From positions 1 through 38,330 of the forward strand of contig JAKFYL010000017.1 of the NCBI GenBank assembly GCA_021730845.1: 38,330 nucleotides of DNA. The letters run 5' to 3'. The notes below the pieces were generated by a model, which was not told the origin of the DNA, searched no databases, and was given only the letters and a program-made list of their open reading frames with translations. The position numbers were made by a program, and so were the translations under genes. Each line of letters begins with the position of its first letter. Position 1 is the stretch's first letter. Positions 15,782 to 23,531 of the stretch are shown here, one piece after another. This DNA comes from Planctomycetota bacterium. GTDB lineage: Bacteria; Planctomycetota; UBA1135; GCA-002686595.

Positions 15782-17426
15782 AGCTGCCGCGCGCTTTCCA
15801 CAGCAGCATGCAGGCCAATCCGACCAAGGCCATTGCAGTAACGGCATTGGCCAGGTGCAGATCGAATCCGCGTGAACTCACCAAACTCGAGCGCGCCAGG
15901 CTCACCAGAGCCCACACGGTGACGACCAGCAGGAACAGCATGGGCACGAACGTGATGCGATTGGAAATCGAACGCTTCTTGAGCCACGCGCTGAGCACGA
16001 TCAAGGTCAAGGCCGCCAGGAGCTGGTTGGATGCTCCAAACAGGGTCCAAAACGTTTTCCACGACCCCGGTGCGGCCGAGCGCAAGACGATGTAGGGCAA
16101 AGCCACCGTGGCCAGCGTGGCTGCAAGGCCCACCAAGCGCGATTTGGTACCCAGCAGTTCCTGCGCCATGTAGCGCGACAGCCTGGTGCACACGTCCAAC
16201 GTGTCGAACACGAAGGTAGAGAACGCCATGGCGCCGAAAGTGATCGCGAAAGCTAGGTGCTCCGGCCCAATCAACATCGTCAAGAAGCGCCCGATGCCGT
16301 TGCCGTAGATCTTGCCTGGGCTCAAAGCGGTGCCCTTGGCACTCAAGAGTTCGCTGCTCGAGCAGATCATCACCGTGGCCAGCGCGATCAGTGCGACGAA
16401 TCCCTCCGCGAGCATGGCGCCGTAGCCGATCCAGCGCGCGTCGGACTCACGGCACACCTGTTTGGATGTAGTTCCCGAACACACCAAACCGTGGAAGCCC
16501 GAGCAAGCACCGCACGCGATGGTCACGAACAGGAACGGAAACAGGCTGCCCGTCGCGCCGCCGGCGTCGAAGGTCTTGAATCCGGGCTGCTCGATGGAAT
16601 AGCCGCCGAACAGCATGCCGACCAGGCCCAAAGCCAGCGCGCTGTAGAGCACGAAACCGCCCAAGTATCCGCGCGGCTGAAGCAGGGCCCACACCGGCGT
16701 GATCGAAGCGATGGCGCAGTACACCAGGATGCACAACACCCAAGTTTCGCGCGGCAAGGTCAGCAGCTGCGAAACCTTGGTTCCATACCACGCCACGGCG
16801 AACGTAGCCGGAACGAAAATCACCGTCAGCAGCCACAGCGGCAAGCGCAAGTAGCGCTGCGCGAGCCCCATGGCCACGGACAGCCCAAGGTACATGACAC
16901 TCGCCGCTGCCACGGCACCGCCGGGATCGAATGCCGCGCCAGCCAGTTCCTCGCCGCCCGTCAAAAACGTTTCGGTCGTCACGTCCGTGAAGGCAATGAT
17001 CACGTAGATCAGGGCGATCCAAATGAAAGCCAGCAGGCACCGGCCCGCGCCTGGTCCCAAGTGCTCGCGAGCCAATTGCGGGATCGACTGTGCACCGTGG
17101 CGCATGGATCCATATAGGCTCGCGAAATCGTGCACGGCCCCGATAAAGACCACGCCGACTGCGATCCAGACCAGGCACGGGATCCAGCCGAATACCGTGC
17201 ATGCCGCAATCGGACCCACGATGGGTCCTGCGGCCGCGATGGCCGAAAAGTGTTGTGCGAAAAGATAGAAGCGCGGCGTTGGAACGAAGTCAACGCCGTC
17301 GTCATGCAAGGTTGCCGGAGTCGGCCGAGCATCGTCGGGCGCCAGAATGCGCGCAACCCGGCCACCCCAGACGTTGTAACCAACCGCGAGCAGCCCTAGG
17401 AACCCGAGCGCAAGCACAGCCAACAT
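15732..17426 (-). CDS. cstA: Carbon starvation protein A, peptide/pyruvate transporter
   Basis: A 564-residue membrane protein with about 15 hydrophobic segments. It has the family sequence YNVWGGRVARIL at the N-terminus, AAAGPIVGPIAACTVFGWIPCLVWIAVG, FIGAVHDFASLYGSMRHGAQSI, and FLFVTIACGACSGFHGLVCSGTTSKQ, all strongly conserved in CstA/BtsT proteins. The family takes up peptides or pyruvate when carbon is scarce. I chose the ATG at 17424-17426, seven bases after the symporter stop; a frame extending 24 codons upstream would overlap that gene and lacks family features. CstA of E. coli is longer (about 700 residues), but 550-600 is common elsewhere. The 3' end overlaps the MBL gene on the other strand by 50 bases. 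Confidence 0.93.
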   Translation of the reverse strand: MLAVLALGFLGLLAVGYNVWGGRVARILAPDDARPTPATLHDDGVDFVPTPRFYLFAQHFSAIAAAGPIVGPIAACTVFGWIPCLVWIAVGVVFIGAVHDFASLYGSMRHGAQSIPQLAREHLGPGAGRCLLAFIWIALIYVIIAFTDVTTETFLTGGEELAGAAFDPGGAVAAASVMYLGLSVAMGLAQRYLRLPLWLLTVIFVPATFAVAWYGTKVSQLLTLPRETWVLCILVYCAIASITPVWALLQPRGYLGGFVLYSALALGLVGMLFGGYSIEQPGFKTFDAGGATGSLFPFLFVTIACGACSGFHGLVCSGTTSKQVCRESDARWIGYGAMLAEGFVALIALATVMICSSSELLSAKGTALSPGKIYGNGIGRFLTMLIGPEHLAFAITFGAMAFSTFVFDTLDVCTRLSRYMAQELLGTKSRLVGLAATLATVALPYIVLRSAAPGSWKTFWTLFGASNQLLAALTLIVLSAWLKKRSISNRITFVPMLFLLVVTVWALVSLARSSLVSSRGFDLHLANAVTAMALVGLACMLLWKARGSFSRGSGASARRPSTSI

Positions 17427-17433
17427 GACTTGG

Positions 17434-18744
17434 TCACGCCTGGCGGGCTTCGGCCTTGCGCTCGGAATTCTCGATGAAGGTGGCGCACACCACGTCACCC
17501 AGTACGTTGACCACCGTGCGCCCCATGTCGAGCAGGCGATCCACGCCCAGGACCAGCGCCAGCCCGTCAGGGGGCACGCCCACCTGCGCCATGACGATCA
17601 TGAGCAACGGCAGGGAACCGCCGGGAACGCCAGCCGCCCCGATCGAAGTCAAAACGCACAATCCAACCACCAGGATCTGCTGCCCGATGGTCAATTCCAC
17701 GCCGAAGATCTGCGCAATGAACAGGACGACGGCGCCCTCGAACAGCGCCGTACCGTTCATGTTCATGGTTGCCCCAAGAGGCAGCACGAATCCGCATACC
17801 GACTCGCGCACTCCCAGCTCGGTGTGCGTCAGCCGCATCGACGTCGGCAACGTTGCATTGCTCGAGGAAGTCGAAAAGGCCGTGACCATGATGGGCATGG
17901 CCTTGCGGAAGAACTCGATCGGCCGCCGGCCCGAAAGCCAGCGCAGCAGTACGGGATACACGCCGAGCACTTGGATCAAGTAACCAATTAGGACCACAGC
18001 CATGTAGGCCGAAAGCTTGGCGAGCAGTTCCCAGCCGAATCGGGAGGTCACCACGAACACCAGGCAAAAAACTGCCATCGGGGCGAGTTTCATGGCGAAA
18101 CCCACGATCACGACCATGGCGTCAGCCAGAGAGTCGAGCCACAAGGCCATGCCGTCGCGCCGATCGCGTGGCAGCACGGTGAGTGCCGCGCCGAACAACA
18201 GCGCAAAGACGATCAGAGGCAACATTTCCATTTTGGAAATCGCGCCCAGGATGTTGCGCGGCACGAACATGTCCAGCACCTGATTCACACGTGCAATGGG
18301 TGTCGGCAGGCGCTGCGCCTGTGAGGCCGCCTTCACGCTGGCCGCGTCCGTCGAAAAATCGGCCATCAGCTCGTCGCGGGTCGCGCTGTCGAAGCCCACT
18401 CCAGGCTCGACCAAGTTCATACCCACGATCCCGATCACTGCGGCACACGAAGAAGTGAGCGCGAAAAACGCGAGCGTACGGCCACCGATCCGTCCGAGCT
18501 TGCTCAGGTTGCCAAGGCGCGCAACGCCGGCGGCCAGTGAGGCGAACACCAAGGGCACGACCACGAAGAACAGCAGTCGCAAGAACACCTGCCCGATCGG
18601 GTGCGCAACGTACGTCGAGAACGACTCCACGAGGCGCTTCGCGCCGTCCGAGTTGCTCGCCCAGGCCTTGGCGGCTATGCCAGCCGCGGCACCCAGACCC
18701 AGCCCGATCATGATCGAGTACTGCTGGCTCTTGGGCGCGCTCAT
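17434..18744 (-). CDS. Dicarboxylate/amino acid:cation symporter (DAACS)
   Basis: A 436-residue protein of the glutamate/dicarboxylate transporter family (GltP/DctA). Re-entrant hairpin 1 reads AFSTSSSNATLPTS, TM7 has ATMNMNGTALFEG (NMDGT-like motif), hairpin 2 has GAAGVPGGSLPLL, and TM8 has DRLLDMGRTVVNVLGD, which in the family holds the substrate-contacting Asp and Arg. The protein should take up an acidic amino acid or C4-dicarboxylate with sodium or protons. A larger soluble loop (about 115-165) lies between TM3 and TM4. The downstream cstA gene starts seven bases after the stop, so the two uptake systems probably share a transcript. Substrate choice (succinate, malate, glutamate or aspartate) is not determined. 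Confidence 0.94.
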   Translation of the reverse strand: MSAPKSQQYSIMIGLGLGAAAGIAAKAWASNSDGAKRLVESFSTYVAHPIGQVFLRLLFFVVVPLVFASLAAGVARLGNLSKLGRIGGRTLAFFALTSSCAAVIGIVGMNLVEPGVGFDSATRDELMADFSTDAASVKAASQAQRLPTPIARVNQVLDMFVPRNILGAISKMEMLPLIVFALLFGAALTVLPRDRRDGMALWLDSLADAMVVIVGFAMKLAPMAVFCLVFVVTSRFGWELLAKLSAYMAVVLIGYLIQVLGVYPVLLRWLSGRRPIEFFRKAMPIMVTAFSTSSSNATLPTSMRLTHTELGVRESVCGFVLPLGATMNMNGTALFEGAVVLFIAQIFGVELTIGQQILVVGLCVLTSIGAAGVPGGSLPLLMIVMAQVGVPPDGLALVLGVDRLLDMGRTVVNVLGDVVCATFIENSERKAEARQA

Positions 18745-18794
18745 GTTGGCGATGCTACGGGGCCGGCGCGCGCGCGGTCAACCATCGGAAGCGA

Positions 18795-19721
18795 TCACTT
18801 GGTGCCGGATCGTGGTTTGTACAGCAAAGAAGCCCCGATGGTGATCACCAGGATTCCGCCGACAGTCGACAACGCCCAGCCCACGGGGATGTGGTAACTA
18901 TGCGCCAAGAGCATCTTGATGCCCACGAACACCAAGATGGCCGACAGGCCTGCCTGCAGGAAACGCAGGCTGGTCATGGCTTCGGCAACCGCAAAATACA
19001 GGGCGCGCAGGCCCATGATGGCCAAAATGTTGGAGCTGTACAGCACCAGGCGGTCCGACGAAATGGACAGCGCCGCCGGCACCGAATCGACGGCGAACAT
19101 GACGTCCGTGGATTCGATGACCACTAGGGCCAGGAAATGCGGCGTGGCCAGCAGCTTGCCCCCGCTGCGCAGGAAGAAGTTCGCGCCTTGGGTTTGCGAG
19201 GTCACCGGCAGGAAGCGCTTGGCCAAACGCAACGCGAGGTTGCCTTCGGGGTGAATCTCGCGCTCCTTTTCAAAGCCGAGCTTGATGCCGGTGAAGATCA
19301 AGAATGCACCCAGCACGTACAAGCTCCACGCGAAACGCTCGGTCAGCTCGACTCCGACGAAAATAAACACCCCGCGCAAGACGATGGCCCCAAAAATGCC
19401 CCAGAATAGGACCCTGTGCTGGTGCTCGGGCCGAATGGCAAAGGAACGAAAGACGACCACGAAGACGAAGATGTTGTCCACCGAAAGGGCTTTTTCGGTG
19501 ATGTAGGCGGCCAAGAACTCTTGCGTTCGCTGGGTTCCGTTCTCGGCCCATAGATACAAGGCCAGGCAGAACAGAGCGGCCACGACGATCCAAACCACTA
19601 CCCACGCCATGGCTTCGCGAAAAGCCATGGCATGAGGCTTGCGATTGACCAGCCCTAGGTCGATGGCGAGCATCGCCACGGTCATGACCCAGAACACCGC
19701 CCATAAGGTCGAATCGGTCAT
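18795..19721 (-). CDS. TerC/Alx-family membrane protein
   Basis: A 308-residue integral membrane protein with about nine hydrophobic segments. Diagnostic stretches are DLGLVNRKPHAMAFREA, AAYITEKALSVDNIFVFVVVF and ALVVIESTDVMFAVDSVPA, in which paired acidic residues within the membrane (EK..SVDN and ES..D..FAVDS) are the family's probable metal site. TerC/Alx/MeeY/MeeF-type proteins export manganese or help load exported metalloenzymes; some are linked to tellurite resistance. It lies 50 bases from the symporter gene and 45 bases from the APC permease gene, all on the minus strand. No Alx-type riboswitch could be recognised in the short upstream gap. Confidence 0.94.
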   Translation of the reverse strand: MTDSTLWAVFWVMTVAMLAIDLGLVNRKPHAMAFREAMAWVVVWIVVAALFCLALYLWAENGTQRTQEFLAAYITEKALSVDNIFVFVVVFRSFAIRPEHQHRVLFWGIFGAIVLRGVFIFVGVELTERFAWSLYVLGAFLIFTGIKLGFEKEREIHPEGNLALRLAKRFLPVTSQTQGANFFLRSGGKLLATPHFLALVVIESTDVMFAVDSVPAALSISSDRLVLYSSNILAIMGLRALYFAVAEAMTSLRFLQAGLSAILVFVGIKMLLAHSYHIPVGWALSTVGGILVITIGASLLYKPRSGTK

Positions 19722-19766
19722 GACTGGGAGCGCGGCATTCCTGGAACGAGCGGTGACACCATCGCA

Positions 19767-21647
19767 CTAGGTGTACAAGAGTAGTCGGATGTAGGACGGG
19801 AGGCGCTTGGCGAGCCCATTGACCACATGGCCGCGCAGCAAGTGGTACACCGCGCTGCGCTGACTGACTCCTACCATGACGGCGGTTACGCCCAAGGTTT
19901 CCGCGGCGCGGATGATACCCTCCACGGCGTTGTGCGATACGGTCCACACGGGAATCAAGGTGAAGCCTTCCCGCTCGGCAATGCGCGAGGCACCCACGAT
20001 GCCCTCAACCACGTCGGGTTCGAGCTCGAAGTCGCTGGCTCGCACGAACAGCCCCGTGCGCTCTTCGACGAATAGCGCGTAGATAGTGGCCCCCTTGCGA
20101 CCGCGCTCGCGGTTCATCGCTTCGGTGATCAATCCGGGATTGAGAGTGCGCATCGCCACGAGCGTGCTGGATGGGTAGAGCTTGGCCACGTCTTTGGCTT
20201 GGGCAAGACTCAGAATCTCTACCTGGGCTTGAGCCTCTAGGTGTTGCTCGGATTCAATCCGGCGTTCCTCGGCGCGGCGTTTGACCCAACCTTGCTTGTA
20301 CACGAAATCCGCGATCCAGCGGTGGCGAGTTCCAAGTGCCAAGGTCATCCCAAGGGCGACCATGGCTACTCCAAACACCGTGGCTGCTTGTTTCGTGTAC
20401 AGATTGGTGCCCCAGGCGACCAGGACGATGAGCGTGGTCGCGACACCGACCCAAAAGCGCAGGCCCCGATCCTCGGCGCGCCAGCGAATCAAATCCAGAC
20501 CGGCAGAACTGAGCACGAACGCGCCTAGCAATCCGAAGGCGTATAGGTTGCCCAGTAGCACCATGTTGCCCTTGGCGAAAAACAGGATGCCGGCTGGAAG
20601 TATGGTCGCGGTGAGAATGGCTACGTGCGGCGTCTTGTAGCGCCGATTGCGCGCCGCGATCGCGGCCGGCATGTAGTTGTGATCGCTCAGCGCCAAGAAC
20701 ACGTGGTAGCTGCCAATGATGGCCGTATTGGCCGCCAGCAGCAGCAGTGCGGCGGCCGATGAGACGACCGCGATCTTGATCGGCAGCCCGCCGTGCAAGA
20801 ATCCTAGCTCCGAAATGAAGCGCTCCGAATCGTGGACCTTGGTCGCGTATGGCAAGAGTGCCACGGAGAACAGAGTCAGCACCGGCGACGTGAGCAAGAC
20901 CGTGCCCACGACGAACTTCATTCCTCGCGAGGCGGTGGCCTGGATCGGCAGCTTCATGGCAGAGCCCAGCTGGCTGATGCTCTCCAGACCAGAAAACGCC
21001 AACCAGGCGCCGGAAAAACCGATCAAGAACTCGCGCGTGCTCAGGTGACCGGAGTTGCGCAGGTTCTCCACGATCATCGACCACTGGCCCGGAATGGGGT
21101 TGAGCACGACCACGCCGATCACGACGATGTTGACCACGAAGGCCAAACCCGCCATGCACAAGGACAGCATCGCGCTCTCGCGAATGCCGATGATGTTCAC
21201 GAGCGCCAGCACCGAAAGCGATAGCAGCGCAAAGAGCACGACGTGGTGCTCGAAGAATGGAAAGACACTGCCGAGGTAGTGAATGCCCGACGTCGACGAG
21301 ATAGCCGACGTCAGGAAATAGTCGATGCAGATCAGGAGCCCGCCAAACGCGCCCCACTTTTCGCCGAAGGCGTTGGACGCGACGCTGACTACCCCACCAC
21401 CTTCCGGAAACCTCCAACAGATCTCGACATACTTCCTAGCCAGCAACATGAAGCCGATGGTGGCTGCCAGTACGAATAGCGGCGTGGAATTGCCGACCTG
21501 CGAGAAGAGGATGCCTGGAACGTAATAGATCGACGTGCCGATGTCGGCGAACACGACACCCCAGACGAGCAGGGGAGTGAGCTGCCGCAGGTCGAGATCG
21601 GGGAGCACACGCCTAGGGGCGTTCTCGCCTGCTTCTGGTCGGGACAT
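19767..21647 (-). CDS. APC-superfamily permease with C-terminal universal-stress-like domain
   Basis: From the ATG at 21645-21647 the protein has 626 residues. The first 430 or so form an APC-type transporter with 12 probable helices: GVVFADIGTSIYYVPGILF in TM1, WRFPEGGGVVSVASNAFG, and FSGAWLAFSGLESISQLGSAMK in TM6. The acidic FPEGGG/ESIS stretches are usual for the family. Residues from about 480 are soluble and look like a universal-stress-protein-type alpha/beta domain (GATIYALFVEE, then ETLGVTAVMVGVSQRSAVYHLLRG near the end). Such fusions are known in amino acid or potassium transporters of the APC superfamily. A longer frame from 21722 would add 25 Pro-rich residues with no family support. 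The substrate is unknown. Confidence 0.88.
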   Translation of the reverse strand: MSRPEAGENAPRRVLPDLDLRQLTPLLVWGVVFADIGTSIYYVPGILFSQVGNSTPLFVLAATIGFMLLARKYVEICWRFPEGGGVVSVASNAFGEKWGAFGGLLICIDYFLTSAISSTSGIHYLGSVFPFFEHHVVLFALLSLSVLALVNIIGIRESAMLSLCMAGLAFVVNIVVIGVVVLNPIPGQWSMIVENLRNSGHLSTREFLIGFSGAWLAFSGLESISQLGSAMKLPIQATASRGMKFVVGTVLLTSPVLTLFSVALLPYATKVHDSERFISELGFLHGGLPIKIAVVSSAAALLLLAANTAIIGSYHVFLALSDHNYMPAAIAARNRRYKTPHVAILTATILPAGILFFAKGNMVLLGNLYAFGLLGAFVLSSAGLDLIRWRAEDRGLRFWVGVATTLIVLVAWGTNLYTKQAATVFGVAMVALGMTLALGTRHRWIADFVYKQGWVKRRAEERRIESEQHLEAQAQVEILSLAQAKDVAKLYPSSTLVAMRTLNPGLITEAMNRERGRKGATIYALFVEERTGLFVRASDFELEPDVVEGIVGASRIAEREGFTLIPVWTVSHNAVEGIIRAAETLGVTAVMVGVSQRSAVYHLLRGHVVNGLAKRLPSYIRLLLYT

Positions 21648-21773
21648 CGAGGGGGATGGCTGAGCAACCCAAACCCGGGGACCCGGATTGGCGGTTGCTG
21701 GGGTGGGGCAGCAATCCCCCATTCCATGGACAGGCCCCAGCCGCCGTCAAGTGCGGCTCGCGAACTGGCGCGC

Positions 21774-21818
21774 AGGCCCAGCTACCGGCCCCAAGAATGC
21801 GACCGGGAAGCTGGGCCT
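21774..21818 (-). terminator. Hairpin just after the sodium:proton antiporter gene
   Basis: Perfect 10-bp inverted repeat, AGGCCCAGCT (21774-21783) and AGCTGGGCCT (21809-21818), with a partly self-pairing inner region (CCGG...CCGG). It begins eight bases past the stop of the minus-strand antiporter gene, the place expected for a terminator. No T-tract follows in the minus direction, so it is either a GC-rich hairpin terminator without U-run or an mRNA-stabilising stem. Confidence 0.5.
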
Positions 21819-21825
21819 TTCGCCG

Positions 21826-23283
21826 TCACAGGAAGAACAGCACGGTCAGCAAGCCGAAGATCGGCAGTAGAATGAGCCCCGAGTACAGCATGTAGCCGAA
21901 GAAGCCCGGCATCTTGATGCCGCTTTGCTCCGCGATGGCCTTCACCATGAAGTTGGGGCCGTTGCCGATGTAGGTGTTGGCTCCCATGAACACGGCCCCG
22001 CAGGAGATCGCTTGAAGCAAACTGTGGGCCAGGTCGCCCTTGCCGAGAAACTCCTTCAAGTACATGCCTTCGACGGCAACACCTTGCATGCCGCTAGCGG
22101 TGGCGGCGAAGGTCAGGTAGGTGGGAGCGTTGTCCAGCACGCTGGAGAGCAGGCCCGCGCCCCAGAAGAAGTGCCACGGCTGGCTCATGGCAAAGGCCTG
22201 GCCCGCAATGTCGCGCTGTCCTTGTCCCCAGGCGTTCAGGATGAGTAGCGCCGGAGCCATGGTGACGAAGATACCGATGAACAGCACCGCGACTTCGACG
22301 ATGGGGACCCAGGAGAAACTGTTCTTCTCGCGCAAGTTGCCCGACGTCGTGAACCAAGCCATCAAGCCCAAGCCGATCATCCCAGCTTCTTGCAGGCCCA
22401 TGGGCCAAGGCTTGCCGCCCGTTCCCACGCCGGCACCCGCGCCGTAAATCACCAGCACGACGCCGAGTAGATACAAGAAGTTGTGCGCCCCTTCGATGCG
22501 CAGCGGGTCGTGCCGCATGACGGCCTCCAACTGGGATCCCTCGCGAGCTCGCTCTTCCTTTTGCAACACGAGTTGGTCCCAGACGTTGAACACGACTAAC
22601 AGGATCGCCACGACGATCAGCCACTCCTTCCAAAGGCCGAAAGTCCAGGCGAACGGCACACCTTTTAGGAAGCCCAAGAACAACGGTGGATCGCCCAAGG
22701 GGGTCAGCAGGCCCCCGCAGTTCGAGACGATGAAAATGAAGAACACGACGATGTGGACTGTCTTCTGCCGCGACTTGTTGGCGCGCAGAAGAGGGCGAAT
22801 CAAGAGCACCGACGCGCCAGTGGTACCGATGAAGCTCGCCAATCCGGCCCCCAGCGCCAGAATGCAAGTGTTGACCAATGGCGTTCCGGCCAAGGACCCT
22901 CCGACGTAGACACCCCCGGTGATTACGAACAGCGAGCCCAAGAGCGCGATGAACGAGACGTACTCGTGGCCCTTCTCGAGCAGATTGTGAACCCCGGCTT
23001 CCCCGAATTGCAGGACCATGTAGGCCCCGATCGGGATGGCGAACAAGGCCGAGACGATGCCCTTGTTGCGGTTGTGCTCCCACCAGTGGTTTGCAACCAG
23101 GGGCAGCACCGCAATCGAGAGCAAAATCCCGGCGAACGGAATCAGAGTCCAAAGCTGGAGCTCGGTGCCCATGTTGGCGTGGGACTGCTCGAACGAAAAA
23201 GCGTGGGAACTAGTCGCGATCACACTGACCAGCAACGCCGCCGCGCGTGCCAGCCAAGCGGAGGCCGGGGGAATTGTCTGCAT
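21826..23283 (-). CDS. Sodium:proton antiporter (NhaD/CitMHS-like)
   Basis: From the ATG at 23281-23283 the protein has 485 residues and about 12 membrane helices. An N-terminal hydrophobic segment (SAWLARAAALLVSVIATSSHAF) may be a cleaved signal peptide. Ion-transporter features include TGGVYVGGSLAGTPLVNT, SFIGTTGASVLLIRPLLRANK, VSNCGGLLTPLGDPPLFLGFLKG, and later SSVLDNAPTYLTFAATA and GANTYIGNGPNFMVKAIAE, the paired re-entrant motifs of the NhaD / citrate-metal transporter superfamily. The expected role is sodium export in exchange for protons, which suits a marine or salt-exposed organism. A 26-codon upstream extension in the same frame has no family support. It diverges from the coiled-coil gene and is followed by a strong hairpin. 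Confidence 0.9.
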   Translation of the reverse strand: MQTIPPASAWLARAAALLVSVIATSSHAFSFEQSHANMGTELQLWTLIPFAGILLSIAVLPLVANHWWEHNRNKGIVSALFAIPIGAYMVLQFGEAGVHNLLEKGHEYVSFIALLGSLFVITGGVYVGGSLAGTPLVNTCILALGAGLASFIGTTGASVLLIRPLLRANKSRQKTVHIVVFFIFIVSNCGGLLTPLGDPPLFLGFLKGVPFAWTFGLWKEWLIVVAILLVVFNVWDQLVLQKEERAREGSQLEAVMRHDPLRIEGAHNFLYLLGVVLVIYGAGAGVGTGGKPWPMGLQEAGMIGLGLMAWFTTSGNLREKNSFSWVPIVEVAVLFIGIFVTMAPALLILNAWGQGQRDIAGQAFAMSQPWHFFWGAGLLSSVLDNAPTYLTFAATASGMQGVAVEGMYLKEFLGKGDLAHSLLQAISCGAVFMGANTYIGNGPNFMVKAIAEQSGIKMPGFFGYMLYSGLILLPIFGLLTVLFFL

Positions 23284-23531
23284 GGGAATCCGGTGAGGGT
23301 TGGGCTGACCCCAAGGGGAAAGGTCTGCCGCTCGGGTTCGGGGCCGGCAGGAAGTTTGCAACCCTGAACCGTCTGCATCAAGTTCGGACTCCGAAGCGGC
23401 CGCCCTTGACTCCGCGAAACGATTTCGCTGGGCCGGTGCCTATTCGCAACTTCCTTCAAGAAGTGCCAGGGCTGGGAGCCGAATACTGTCAGCGCTCACC
23501 TACCCCCCCGGTCCGAAATAGCCCCGGAAAC
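23284..23531. promoter_or_regulatory. Divergent intergenic region with GCGAAA-CGA-TTTCGC palindrome
   Basis: This 248-base gap separates the antiporter gene (minus) from the coiled-coil gene (plus) and must carry promoters for both. A perfect 15-bp palindrome with 6-bp arms lies at 23414-23428, a size and shape typical of a dimeric repressor site. A TTGACT at 23406-23411 resembles a -35 box, but no matching -10 lies at normal distance. The regulatory reading is inference. Confidence 0.45.

Noticed and set aside
16257-17117. Plus-strand frame of 286 codons
   Set aside because: It is antisense to cstA, which is certain.
23406-23411. TTGACT as a -35 box for the coiled-coil gene
   Set aside because: No -10-like sequence lies 16-18 bases downstream.
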